From NCBI GenBank assembly GCA_027307115.1, contig DAHUXN010000095.1:25890-89889 (forward strand): a stretch of DNA of 64,000 bases. The letters run 5' to 3'. This DNA comes from Acidobacteriota bacterium. Its GTDB lineage: Bacteria > Acidobacteriota > Terriglobia > Acidiferrales > UBA7541. Each line of letters starts with the position of its first letter. The stretch's first letter is position 1. The translations under genes and the position numbers were made by a program. Positions 55,381 to 63,818 of this stretch are shown here, piece after piece. The notes beneath the pieces are model-generated. The model had not been told where the DNA came from. It ran no database searches and saw nothing but the letters and a program-made list of their open reading frames with translations.

Positions 55381-56156
55381 TTCCAGATCTCCAGCAGCCG
55401 GGTATTCAATTCGCGGAGCCGTAAAGTCATTTGAGGCGCGAGACGGCCATACTCACCGGGAGCCAGTAGGACTGGCGCCGGCTGTCTCGCGGGAAGCGGC
55501 TTCCATAAAGCCACAAGCCAGAAAATCGTCGCAATATTGAACGATGCGTTACGCAGGTCCTCCCAAATTGGAAATCGCGCGCGTGTGAGCCACTCGCTCA
55601 GAAACGTATCATTGGCAACCTGTACTGCAGAATAAAACCCGAGTCCTAGCGCGACCCACGCCAAGTATCGGTCGATCCGGACGCCGTAATACCGGCAAAA
55701 AACCAACCCAAGAACTAAAATAGCAACCACCATCAATTCCAGACCTCGTTCTGCCATCAAAGTAGTCGCGGAAATGGGATGTATTCGCCGCCGAGCGGTG
55801 GCGACGGCGCTCCCGGCAAGAATCAATCCCAATCCGATCAAGAGCGGACGACAGAGTTTCCAGACACCTGCGTAAGGTGAAAGAATCTCGCGGCAAATCT
55901 CGTATACAACGATTCCACGAATCGAAACTTGGATCGCTTGCATTGTCCAATAAACGTAGAAGGACGCATGGGAACTGATGCCAGTGAGCGAGTATGTTAC
56001 CCAAAGGATTCCCTCGTTCACGACGAGGATGCACACGTAAACTGTAAAAAACGGAAGCCGTTCGAAGAGTCTATGACGCAGAGCTAACACTAGGACCATA
56101 ACCTCGATGAGGACGGTGATAGCCCACCGGACAGACTCAAATAAGGAGAAATCCAT
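55377..56156 (-). CDS. Hypothetical polytopic membrane protein
   Basis: This 259-residue protein has about seven hydrophobic segments (WAITVLIEVMVLVLAL, LIGLGLILAGSAVA, MVVAILVLGLVFCRYYGVRID and others) with a short C-terminal soluble tail. I find no known transporter or sensor motif. It is the first gene of a two-gene unit with 54829-55380, which it overlaps by four bases. Confidence 0.7.
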   Translation of the reverse strand: MDFSLFESVRWAITVLIEVMVLVLALRHRLFERLPFFTVYVCILVVNEGILWVTYSLTGISSHASFYVYWTMQAIQVSIRGIVVYEICREILSPYAGVWKLCRPLLIGLGLILAGSAVATARRRIHPISATTLMAERGLELMVVAILVLGLVFCRYYGVRIDRYLAWVALGLGFYSAVQVANDTFLSEWLTRARFPIWEDLRNASFNIATIFWLVALWKPLPARQPAPVLLAPGEYGRLAPQMTLRLRELNTRLLEIWK

Positions 56157-56228
56157 AGGCGCCAGGGTGCACTATATCAGTTCGATGTCGGTTACGTCTA
56201 CTGCAAGGCACCCCGACGCGCGATGGTC

Positions 56229-56486
56229 CTAAGATCGGACGCCAATCGCAAGGGAAGGCGGCATGTCTGGGAATGGAGGTACCGGGGAGCCACCGTCGGC
56301 CCACAAGTTAACCGGAGAATTCAAGAGTGAAATGTCTGGGAATGGGGGTACGGGGGAGCCACCGTCGGCCCAGACGGACAAATGAGAAACAGTGTTTACC
56401 GACTGCGTGTTGACGCTGAAACCTGCCGGGGCTACTATCACCAACAGTAACGCAAAAACGAAGACCAAAGCGATTGTCCGTTTCAT
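56229..56486 (-). CDS. Small exported peptide precursor with two WADGGSPVPPFPD repeats
   Basis: The ATG at 56486 is preceded by AGGAGG nine bases away and gives 85 residues. A strong signal peptide (KRTIALVFVFALLLVIVAPAGFS) is followed by two copies of WADGGSPVPPFPD separated by a short linker, then a brief tail. The mature part has no cysteine and is rich in Pro and Gly. It looks like a precursor of a secreted peptide rather than an enzyme. It is next to an XRE/S24-like regulator and an unknown protein, which suggests signalling, but the function is unknown. Confidence 0.75.
   Translation of the reverse strand: MKRTIALVFVFALLLVIVAPAGFSVNTQSVNTVSHLSVWADGGSPVPPFPDISLLNSPVNLWADGGSPVPPFPDMPPSLAIGVRS
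56263..56372. repeat. Two 41-bp direct repeats coding for the peptide repeats
   Basis: Positions 56263-56303 and 56332-56372 are identical apart from two bases, with a 69-bp period. They lie inside the peptide gene and encode its WADGGSPVPPFPD repeats. The high nucleotide identity suggests a recent duplication or gene conversion. Confidence 0.85.
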
Positions 56487-56579
56487 CGTGGAATACCTCC
56501 TGGGGGCGTATATGTCACACACGCAGAACGGCAGGAGTTGATGGGATCGAAATGTTCTGACGACAGAACAGGTTAGAAG

Positions 56580-57029
56580 ATGGAAGCGCTAGACGAATTT
56601 CGCCAGAATCATCGCGTAATCGAGGATTTCGCCTCGACTACGCTTGCGGGGATTCCCGGAGATCTTTGTCGCTTGTTGCACGTGGCGACGCTCCGAGATA
56701 TGGGGACGGGCCGATACCGGCATGCAGGACTAGAGACGATCTATTCTGAACCGGCGGTTCATCAGGCGCTCTGGCTGTGTCACCAGGAATTATTTGAGAG
56801 GATTTTGGAGACATCTCTGGAACGGCAGGAAGTGGAGTTGCGGAAATGCTTGGATGGCCTCGGCGGCTGTGCTGGCGAGATTGCCGGACGTTGGCAGGAG
56901 CACGAGTTTTACCGAGTGCTTATTCCGTCTGGAGTTCCGTCTTATTTGCGCGAGCTCTTCTGCTCCAATATGGGCGTCTTGTTGGACCTAATTGCCGAAG
57001 ATAGTCCTAATCCGCGACCAAACGCATAG
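56580..57029 (+). CDS. Conserved hypothetical protein
   Basis: This 149-residue protein is mostly helical with several Cys/His residues (DLCRLLHVATLRDMGTGRYRHAGLE, HQALWLCHQELFERIL). I do not recognise a domain. It overlaps the end of the convergent XRE gene by 23 bases, and faces away from the repeat-peptide gene. The constant company of the two suggests a shared function, but none can be named. Confidence 0.7.
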   Translation: MEALDEFRQNHRVIEDFASTTLAGIPGDLCRLLHVATLRDMGTGRYRHAGLETIYSEPAVHQALWLCHQELFERILETSLERQEVELRKCLDGLGGCAGEIAGRWQEHEFYRVLIPSGVPSYLRELFCSNMGVLLDLIAEDSPNPRPNA

Positions 57030-57747
57030 ATACACCAACCACTTGTCCAACAACTTCCGCTTCGTCGGGGAAACGATAGGCTTCCGGCACACTAGTGGAG
57101 AGAGGATGCGGCTGGAGGACAAGCCTGCTCTTTTCCATCAGGCACCAACAACAGCGGTAACCACTTCGGATATCAACTAGGTAGATGGGCCTTTCCGCTT
57201 CATTGCGCCATCCACCAGCTTCGATCCTCTGTCGTTGGGGATCGACAAGGACCAGCGCACCTGGGCGGAGTATAGGTTCCATCCAGTGGTCGTCTTGCCC
57301 AATGTAGCCGTAATGGTAGTTGTGGCCGTTTTTTAGGATTGCTGCCTCGAAATGTCCCCAACTTTCCACCATGCGCGTAAGGTAGCTCGTTCGCCTAGGG
57401 TCGAATGCCGGATCAAAATGAATCGGCAAACGAACGACCCGTGGTGGCGCCGCCATGTGGGTCCGAGGCGGAGCCTGTGAGGTGGCAGGGCCGAAAATGT
57501 CGGCAAGCGGAACGTCATACCACTTGCATGCTTCCTGCAAGTCTAGGTGATAAATACTACAGAGGCTAAATAGCTTGTGTAGACTCGGGACTACGCCCGA
57601 ATTCTCGAAATCCGCCAGCCGGCTAATGTGGACTATGAATTCGGGACGGCCGTGACGCTGCGCGAGCTCATAGCTTGCCTGCTCAACATCCCGGTACGTT
57701 AGCCCGAGGCGTTCGCGAACCTGGCGAAGGCTGATTCCGGGAAACAT
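57007..57747 (-). CDS. XRE-family HTH regulator with LexA/S24-like C-terminal domain
   Basis: This 246-residue protein has an N-terminal helix-turn-helix of the XRE type (LRQVRERLGLTYRDVEQASYELAQ, ISRLADFENSGVVPSLHKLFSLCSIYHLD). The C-terminal 130 residues resemble the S24/LexA fold (MEPILRPGALVLVDPQRQRI, AEVVGQVVGVSMRL), but I do not see the Ser-Lys self-cleavage pair, so it may be a sensor rather than a protease. An extended -10 promoter lies just upstream. It is probably a repressor or activator for this locus. Confidence 0.8.
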   Translation of the reverse strand: MFPGISLRQVRERLGLTYRDVEQASYELAQRHGRPEFIVHISRLADFENSGVVPSLHKLFSLCSIYHLDLQEACKWYDVPLADIFGPATSQAPPRTHMAAPPRVVRLPIHFDPAFDPRRTSYLTRMVESWGHFEAAILKNGHNYHYGYIGQDDHWMEPILRPGALVLVDPQRQRIEAGGWRNEAERPIYLVDIRSGYRCCWCLMEKSRLVLQPHPLSTSVPEAYRFPDEAEVVGQVVGVSMRLVAD

Positions 57748-57787
57748 TACGGTGGAACTCCAAGATTGGGCAGTGGGTTGAATTAAA

Positions 57788-57796
57788 ATTATAGCA
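57788..57796 (-). promoter_or_regulatory. Extended -10 promoter of the XRE regulator gene
   Basis: On the minus strand TGC-TATAAT forms an extended -10 box. No good -35 is seen, as usual for this class. Transcription would start near 57781, about 34 bases before the ATG. Confidence 0.6.
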
Positions 57797-57861
57797 AAGT
57801 TAACGGCTTGTTATGAAATCGGAACAGTGCTTTATCGCACGTTTAAGTCGCGCATACAAGT

Positions 57862-57889
57862 GCGGGACTGATATATGCGAGACTGATAT
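57862..57889. repeat. 13-bp direct repeats in the regulator's upstream region
   Basis: GCGGGACTGATAT (57862-57874) and GCGAGACTGATAT (57877-57889) differ at one base and are 15 bp apart. They lie between the divergent XRE and metallopeptidase genes and may be binding sites. The rest of the 355-bp gap (57748-58102) shows nothing else I can name. Confidence 0.5.
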
Positions 57890-58102
57890 CCAACAGCCGC
57901 TATGAGTGTTGAAGATCGCTTGCTTCTTGCTGCTCGGTTGACCACTTGTTTGTGGCATCCCTGCATACGCTCGAAACGGTTGTCCTGAGCAGGCCATCCC
58001 GTTTCGTCGTTCTTGCGCGACAGCCACGCGCGCGAGGAATTTAGAGGGAAAGAGCGTGGAAACTATTTTCGTCCATTTGCCATCCTACCCGAGCGAGGTA
58101 AT

Positions 58103-59473
58103 ATGCGAACCAAGAGTTCGATTGCGTTGATTTGTGTAATTGCTCTGGGTATTGGAGCGACGGTCGCGACATCTACGCTCGCGGCTCGTTACGGTTCTGA
58201 ACCGAGTGCCCAGACCAATGAAGAATTCTTCGCTGCGGCCGATCAAGTTCTTCAAGTGATGAGTAAGATTCTGGACCTGCCCGCGAAAGCGTCCTTAAAA
58301 AAAAGCATCCGTACGAAAGCGGAGATTCGCCAGTACCTTATCGAACAGCAGAAAAAAGATGAATCGCCACAAAAACGTTACGCCGACCAGCGCACTCTCG
58401 AGGCTTTCGGCTTAATCCCGAAGGGATTTCCACTCGATTCTTTTCTGCTGGACGTACTGACCGATCAGGTTGCGGGATTGTACGATCCCCAGAAAAAAGA
58501 ATTTTTCATTGCCGACTGGATCGATCCGGTCGAGCAAAAGCCCGTGATGGCTCACGAATTGACGCATGCCCTTGACGACGAGTATTTCCATCTCGACAAG
58601 TGGCAAAAGGCCGTGCGAGAGAACGATGATTCGTCGTTGGCGCGGGATGCGGTGGTCGAAGGTTCAGCAGTGGCGGCCATGATGGATTACAGCTTGGATG
58701 GCATGCACACCAGCGTTCGTGACGTGCCTGATATCGCTCCATTCATTGAATCGGGCGTCGCAAGCGAGATGGACAAGGATCCGAATCTTGCGAAAGCGCC
58801 GCCGTTTATCCGTGACGAGCTACTGTTTCCTTATCTGGCTGGCGCTGAGTTCACCCAACAGGTTTTGAAAGCGACTTCCGGTTGGCCCGATTTTAAGAAA
58901 GTCTTTGAGAACCCGCCGGTATCAACACAGCAGATTCTACATCCTAGCCTTTATCTTCAAGATGTGAAGCCGCGAATCATTTCGCTGCCGGATTTGAAGT
59001 CATCCATTCCGCACGGCTGGAATAAGCTCGACGACAATATAGTCGGCGAATTTGCGCTTGGCGAGGTGTTGAAACAGTTCATCGATGCGAGCAGAGCGGA
59101 GCATTTTGCAACCATGTGGCATGGCGACCGCTATGCCCTGTTTGAAAACAAGGAGACAAAGCAGACGATACTGGTGGTTCTGCTTGCTCTCGACAACGAA
59201 AAGGATGCGGAATCTTTTTTCGGCGCTTATAGTGAAGCGTTCGAAAAGAAATATGCCGTCAAACAACCTGTCACGGAAGGGCCGGAGTTTGCGAGCTTCG
59301 GGAGCGCTTACCTGCGCTGCTTTCACGATGAATGTTTGAGCGTCGAAGGCGCTGATCGCGGCGTATTCGATCGCGTTGACGCTCAACTCGGCTGGCCGGC
59401 AGAGCCAAGCGGCACTCTGGCGAACTCCCGGGGACGGGACCGCTTCACACGCCACGCTGTGACCTCGAAATAG
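58103..59473 (+). CDS. Exported zinc metallopeptidase-like protein (HELTH)
   Basis: The ATG at 58103 has GAGGTAAT upstream and gives 456 residues with a signal peptide (SIALICVIALGIGATVA). The HExxH zinc motif is VMAHELTHALDDEYF (His151, Glu152, His155), with a likely third ligand at Glu186 (DAVVEGSAVAA). Asp-rich and His-rich stretches surround it. This pattern is that of gluzincin-type peptidases, but the rest of the sequence is not a family I can name. It may act in the periplasm on an unknown substrate. Confidence 0.72.
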   Translation: MRTKSSIALICVIALGIGATVATSTLAARYGSEPSAQTNEEFFAAADQVLQVMSKILDLPAKASLKKSIRTKAEIRQYLIEQQKKDESPQKRYADQRTLEAFGLIPKGFPLDSFLLDVLTDQVAGLYDPQKKEFFIADWIDPVEQKPVMAHELTHALDDEYFHLDKWQKAVRENDDSSLARDAVVEGSAVAAMMDYSLDGMHTSVRDVPDIAPFIESGVASEMDKDPNLAKAPPFIRDELLFPYLAGAEFTQQVLKATSGWPDFKKVFENPPVSTQQILHPSLYLQDVKPRIISLPDLKSSIPHGWNKLDDNIVGEFALGEVLKQFIDASRAEHFATMWHGDRYALFENKETKQTILVVLLALDNEKDAESFFGAYSEAFEKKYAVKQPVTEGPEFASFGSAYLRCFHDECLSVEGADRGVFDRVDAQLGWPAEPSGTLANSRGRDRFTRHAVTSK

Positions 59474-59483
59474 AGCCAGAGTG

Positions 59484-60755
59484 CTACCGCTGCGGAGTCA
59501 GAGGGCGTGCGGATTTGCGATTGAGCCTGTTCAATCGATGCTCCAATCTGGCTCGCAGGTTTCTGAAACCGCGGGCGCGCGTGTGGTCTGCATTTGGATG
59601 ATCAGACAGAGTCGCAAGTGCGGCGCGCATAATTTCCGCCGCGCGCTCAGGATCACGAGCGCGGTGTTCATAATGGATCGCTAGTTCGACTGCCGCCTCG
59701 ATGCTTTCCACAAGCCCGCTTCGGTGTTCGTGGCTGAGCTCTTCCCACAGCGAAAGCGCAAGATCGTAATCGCGATCCCGCTTTGCCAATCGAGCCAATT
59801 GCCGCCGGGCGTTTCGGTGAAGCTCCTCGGGCAGTCCGGCATCAAGCGTGTGCCCGAAGAGTTCGCGCGCGCGGGCACGTTCGCCGCGCCGGCTGAAAAT
59901 GCGCGACGCGCCATAAAGCTCAAATGCATCTGGGTTTTCGTTTTCCGGCGATGCCAATAGCGAAAATATTTTGCGCGCGATGGCGGCCAATCCTCGCAAG
60001 TCCATTTGATTATGACGAAGAACAGGGAGGAGGGGTTCAGCCGATCCGGTACGCAAGAAATCAAAATAGATTTGTGGGATCAGATCCGAGAGCACATCGC
60101 CTTCACGCTCCCAGCCAAGAACGTGGCGCTCCAGTTGGGCGAGGCGCGCATTCCCCACGCGCAAGCGCCAAAGCTGGCGGGCGGGATGCAATAAGTCGAG
60201 ATGCACGAGCGGTGCCAACGGCTCGATGGCGCGCGTCATGCGGAAACGCGTTTCGAGCAATGGCCAATCGAATGATTTTCCGTTGTACGTGACAAGGACG
60301 GGCCGTTCCGCTATGCGCTCGCGCAGCGCCAGCAGGACAGAGTGTTCCTCGCTGTGGTCACGCATGAAGAATTGCTCCACCTCCAGGCCGCCGGCATCCC
60401 ACCAAGCGAGTCCAACGAGAAATGCGTAGGTGCCGGAGCCGCCAGACAATCCCGTGGTTTCCGTGTCGAGAAACAGCCAGCGCTGCGGGTCAACCGTATC
60501 GTTCGCAGCATCGGGAGCAATCAAGCGCAGCACATCCGGATGAGGCGCGAATTCACATGGCTCCGAAAACCAGCGGCGAATGGAAAAATGCTCGCCGTAA
60601 TGATTTCTTTGGAGTGTTGCGCCCAGAAGAGTCGCAAGACTGTCAGCATTCCCGGCAGAGCGGGGTTCGCCGATGTCAGCTGATAATGAGCTACGCCGTG
60701 GCGCAGGGCGCAGAGCCTTGATGCCGGAGAATTTGTCTTTGAGTTTTGCCGGCAA
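59484..60755 (-). CDS. MrfB/YprB-like RNase H-fold exonuclease
   Basis: The TTG at 60755, two bases after the helicase stop and with AGGA upstream, gives 423 residues; in-frame starts further up would overlap the helicase. The DEDD-type nuclease fold is clear: LFLDTETTGLSGGSGTYAFLVGLAWW (Asp97, Glu99), LVTYNGKSFDWPLLETRFRM and the RHNQMDLRGLAAI motif. The C-terminal 120 residues are TPR-like. In Bacillus subtilis the homologous pair MrfA-MrfB repairs mitomycin C damage, and the same gene order here supports that role. Confidence 0.87.
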   Translation of the reverse strand: MPAKLKDKFSGIKALRPAPRRSSLSADIGEPRSAGNADSLATLLGATLQRNHYGEHFSIRRWFSEPCEFAPHPDVLRLIAPDAANDTVDPQRWLFLDTETTGLSGGSGTYAFLVGLAWWDAGGLEVEQFFMRDHSEEHSVLLALRERIAERPVLVTYNGKSFDWPLLETRFRMTRAIEPLAPLVHLDLLHPARQLWRLRVGNARLAQLERHVLGWEREGDVLSDLIPQIYFDFLRTGSAEPLLPVLRHNQMDLRGLAAIARKIFSLLASPENENPDAFELYGASRIFSRRGERARARELFGHTLDAGLPEELHRNARRQLARLAKRDRDYDLALSLWEELSHEHRSGLVESIEAAVELAIHYEHRARDPERAAEIMRAALATLSDHPNADHTRARGFRNLRARLEHRLNRLNRKSARPLTPQR

Positions 60756-60756
60756 G

Positions 60757-63156
60757 TTAGTCCTGACCCAGAAGCCGCCTGAGAATCTCAAGCGCCGCTT
60801 CTTTGGCATGCTCTTGCCGTTCACCCAGAGGCCCCACGCACGATGGACAGCCCTTTTCGCACGGGCACGCAGCGATTAAATCGCGTGCGCGTTCGAGAAG
60901 AATCTCGGAGGTGCGATAGAGCGGTTCACTGAAACCGATGCCTCCTGGGTAAGCGTCGTAAAGATATAAATTCGGCTCGAAGAATTCTTTCGTCTCAACT
61001 GGACTGGCTGCGGCTTCCGGAAGCTGCTCCCATTCTTCCTCGACTCCAGGTCTTGGAGCCCGTTCGCCAATTGTTGCGCCTAAATCGCGGCGGTCGCACA
61101 TCAGCAGAAGAGTGGCGACGGATTCCAGTGCGTGCAGCAATCCAAACATCCCGCCCTGTCGATCCGAAAGAGCATAGGGAAGTGAAGCAACTAGGCCCCG
61201 GTTGAGCGTGACCCAGAACGCCGTCGTGTGCATTTCATTCTCGGGCAATTCGAGCTTGCCGGCGCCCACATTTTCATTCGTGAAGAATTTAATTTTCTTG
61301 AAGCCGATCACTTGCGAGCGCACGAGCACATCACCATGGGCGCGAGAGGAAGGGCCGGTCGCAGGTTCTTCGGCGGCAATTTCCAGAACACGAACCTGCG
61401 TATAGCGAATGGCGTCAGTGAAGTAATCCACGTTGACCTGTTTCACGTAAGCCTTCCGTTCATCGAAGTCGAGGCGTTCAACGTGATATTGCTGGCCCTG
61501 GTGAATGTAGATGGCTTTCGGGTGCACCGTTGTCAGCGCGCTCGAAAAATCCACTTCGCCGATCACTTCAGGGCCTGAAGATTCGCCCATTGCGTCGCCA
61601 ACCTCATCAATAATCACGAAATTGTCTGAAGTGACTGAACGCAGGCTGATCGTATCGGCTGGATAAGCTTCTTGAACCCAATGCCAGCGGCCGCCGCTTT
61701 TGTGCAGGAAGCCTGCTTCGACAAGGCGTTCGCAAATCGCCGAAAGATCAATGTCTCCAAAATGTTCGTTGGGAGAGAGCGGCAGTTCGAAGGCAGCGCA
61801 CTTCAGATGGTTCACGAGGATTTCGAGATTGTCGGGCTGAACAAAAGCGTGCTCGGGCGAACGTCCGAAGAAATATTCCGGATGCTGAATGATGAACTGA
61901 TCAAGAGGCGCCGATGAAGCGACCATCACAGCGCAGGAAGTTCCGCTGCGGCGCCCGGCGCGTCCCGCGCGCTGCCAAGTTGATGCAATTGATCCAGGAT
62001 AGCCCGCAAGCACTGTGGCATCAAGCGAGCCAATATCGATGCCGAATTCCAGGGCATTCGTCGAAACGACGCCGCGGATTTTGCCGTCGCGCAGGCCGCG
62101 CTCGATTTCGCGACGCTCGCCGGGCAAATAGCCTCCACGGTAGCCACGAATTGGCTCGCTTCGGCCAGGAGCAGCGGGGAAGGCCTGTCGCAGATACGTG
62201 AGCATCACTTCTGTATGCAGACGGCTGTTCGCAAAGAGAATCGTTTGCAGATTCCGCGCGACCAGTTCCTTCGTCACGCGCGTCGCTTCGTTCAAATAGC
62301 TGCGCCGGATACCTAAATTACGATTCACAACGGGCGGATTATAGAAAACGAAAAGTTTCTCGGCGCACGGTGCGCCATTCTCGTCAATGACTGCGACCTG
62401 ATCCTCGATCAAGCGCGAAGCCAGTTCGCCGGGATTGGCGATGGTGGCGGAGCAACAAATGAAAATCGGATTTGAGCCGTAGAAATGCGCGATGCGCCGA
62501 AGACGCCGCAAGACGTTTGCGAGATGGCTGCCAAAGACGCCGCGATATGTGTGCAGCTCGTCGAGAACGATATAGCGAAGATTTTCGAAGAGCCGCGTCC
62601 ATTTTGTGTGGTGCGGCAAAATCCCCGCATGCAACATGTCGGGATTCGTAAGCACGATATGGCCGCGCTCGCGTATCGCCCTGCGCGCGTCGGCTGGCGT
62701 ATCGCCATCGTAGGTGAAAACGCCAAAGGAGTCGTCGAGGCGCGTTGCCAGATCGTGCAGCTCGGCAAGCTGATCCTGCGCCAGGGCTTTTGTGGGAAAC
62801 AAATACAAAGCGCGCGTGTCAGCGCTTTCGAGAATGGCATTCAATACTGGCAAGTTGTAACAAAGCGTTTTTCCGGAGGCGGTCGGAGTAACCACGACAA
62901 CGTTCTTGCTTTCGTGAAGCTGTTCAACGGCCTGCGCCTGGTGAGTGTAGAGTTGGTCGACGCCTTTGGCGCGGTAGATTTGCGCTAAACGCCCATTCAC
63001 CCAGGCGGGGAGCGGTGCATATTGCGCGTCACGCGCGGGAATGTGGTGGATTGCGGTGAGGACGTCGCCGTTACGGTCGCGGGAGGCCAGTTCGCCCAGA
63101 ACGTCGCGAATCACGTCAAGGGTGGCGCGCGGGCGGACGGCTAGAGATGGGGGCAA
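60757..63156 (-). CDS. MrfA/YprA-type DEAD/DEAH helicase with DUF1998
   Basis: The TTG at 63156 has AAGGAGG six bases upstream, which fixes a start 148 codons inside the longer open frame and gives 799 residues. Helicase motifs are TPTASGKT (residues 90-97), DELH (199-202), CSATIANP and QRAGRAGR. The C-terminal DUF1998 module ends in a four-cysteine cluster, CPCEKGCPSC (Cys764, 766, 770, 773). MrfA unwinds DNA in mitomycin-type crosslink repair. The exonuclease gene follows immediately. Confidence 0.9.
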   Translation of the reverse strand: MPPSLAVRPRATLDVIRDVLGELASRDRNGDVLTAIHHIPARDAQYAPLPAWVNGRLAQIYRAKGVDQLYTHQAQAVEQLHESKNVVVVTPTASGKTLCYNLPVLNAILESADTRALYLFPTKALAQDQLAELHDLATRLDDSFGVFTYDGDTPADARRAIRERGHIVLTNPDMLHAGILPHHTKWTRLFENLRYIVLDELHTYRGVFGSHLANVLRRLRRIAHFYGSNPIFICCSATIANPGELASRLIEDQVAVIDENGAPCAEKLFVFYNPPVVNRNLGIRRSYLNEATRVTKELVARNLQTILFANSRLHTEVMLTYLRQAFPAAPGRSEPIRGYRGGYLPGERREIERGLRDGKIRGVVSTNALEFGIDIGSLDATVLAGYPGSIASTWQRAGRAGRRSGTSCAVMVASSAPLDQFIIQHPEYFFGRSPEHAFVQPDNLEILVNHLKCAAFELPLSPNEHFGDIDLSAICERLVEAGFLHKSGGRWHWVQEAYPADTISLRSVTSDNFVIIDEVGDAMGESSGPEVIGEVDFSSALTTVHPKAIYIHQGQQYHVERLDFDERKAYVKQVNVDYFTDAIRYTQVRVLEIAAEEPATGPSSRAHGDVLVRSQVIGFKKIKFFTNENVGAGKLELPENEMHTTAFWVTLNRGLVASLPYALSDRQGGMFGLLHALESVATLLLMCDRRDLGATIGERAPRPGVEEEWEQLPEAAASPVETKEFFEPNLYLYDAYPGGIGFSEPLYRTSEILLERARDLIAACPCEKGCPSCVGPLGERQEHAKEAALEILRRLLGQD

Positions 63157-63328
63157 ACTGTTCCTCCTTCGCCTTTTGTTCGCTAAGACTAGCACCCGCC
63201 AGAGCAAGCCGCAACCGGATTCTTCATATTTCGGGAAAAGCACTATTGCGGTGAAGCAGTAACGCGTATCGCGAACTCTCTTTGGGCGCCTGCCGCATCC
63301 GTGTACAATTGAGAGCGAAATTACGAGA

Positions 63329-63372
63329 GGCGATGGAGTTCGCCGGAACCGCTCGAAAGAGCTGATGACTCC
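63329..63372 (+). ncRNA. Fluoride riboswitch (crcB motif)
   Basis: The aptamer signature is present: GGCGATGGAGTTCGCC, then AACCGCTC, a short loop and GCTGATGACTCC. It is just upstream of crcB. Binding fluoride stabilises the aptamer and releases the overlapping terminator, turning on the exporter. The overlap is visible: ACTCC is shared by the aptamer and the terminator. Confidence 0.93.
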
Positions 63373-63402
63373 TGGCTGCCGCGAGGCTCCAGGAGTTTTT
63401 TT
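63368..63402 (+). terminator. Rho-independent terminator of the fluoride riboswitch
   Basis: ACTCCTGG (63368-63375) pairs with CCAGGAGT (63389-63396), followed by seven T residues to 63402. It starts inside the aptamer's 3' end, the usual expression-platform arrangement. Confidence 0.9.
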
Positions 63403-63437
63403 GTTTTGGGCTTCATGGCGCAGAAAAGGGAGCGAAG

Positions 63438-63809
63438 GTGCGCATATTATTACTCGCCGTATTTGGTGTTGCGGGAACACTGGCGCGGTACGGCCTCGAA
63501 GGCGCGGTGCAGCATAGGTCCGGATCGAGCTTTCCGTATGGGACGCTGAGCGTGAATCTCGTGGGATGTTTCCTCTTGGGGCTGGTTGGTAAGTTCGCAT
63601 TGAATCACGTCGCGATTTCGCCGGATTGGCGTATCGGTCTGACCGTCGGACTTTTCGGCGCTTTTACCACTTTTTCGACGTTCAGTTGGGAAACGGTGCG
63701 AATGCTCGAGGATGGCGAGTGGGTGAAGGGTTCGGCTTACGTTGCCGCGAGCGTGCTGCTGGGCTTGATCGTGATGTTGGCGGGGATTCGGCTGGGCGAT
63801 GCGATTTAG
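63438..63809 (+). CDS. crcB: Fluoride exporter CrcB/Fluc
   Basis: This 123-residue protein starts at GTG 63438 with GGGAG six bases upstream. Four membrane helices and the family motifs GTLSVNLVGCFLLGLV and GLFGAFTTFSTFSWETVRMLE are present; the latter holds the conserved Phe and Thr residues of the fluoride pathway. It exports fluoride as a dual-topology dimer. The riboswitch controls it, and the DUF190 gene follows 9 bp later. Confidence 0.95.
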   Translation: MRILLLAVFGVAGTLARYGLEGAVQHRSGSSFPYGTLSVNLVGCFLLGLVGKFALNHVAISPDWRIGLTVGLFGAFTTFSTFSWETVRMLEDGEWVKGSAYVAASVLLGLIVMLAGIRLGDAI

Positions 63810-63818
63810 GAGGGGCGC

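Noticed and set aside
56263..56372. CRISPR-like pair of repeats
   Set aside because: There are only two units, they are in frame within a small secreted peptide gene, and no cas genes or further repeats occur.
63157..63600. N-terminal extension of the DUF1998 helicase
   Set aside because: The extra 148 codons cover the fluoride riboswitch and terminator on the other strand and have no domain; a TTG with AAGGAGG marks the true start.
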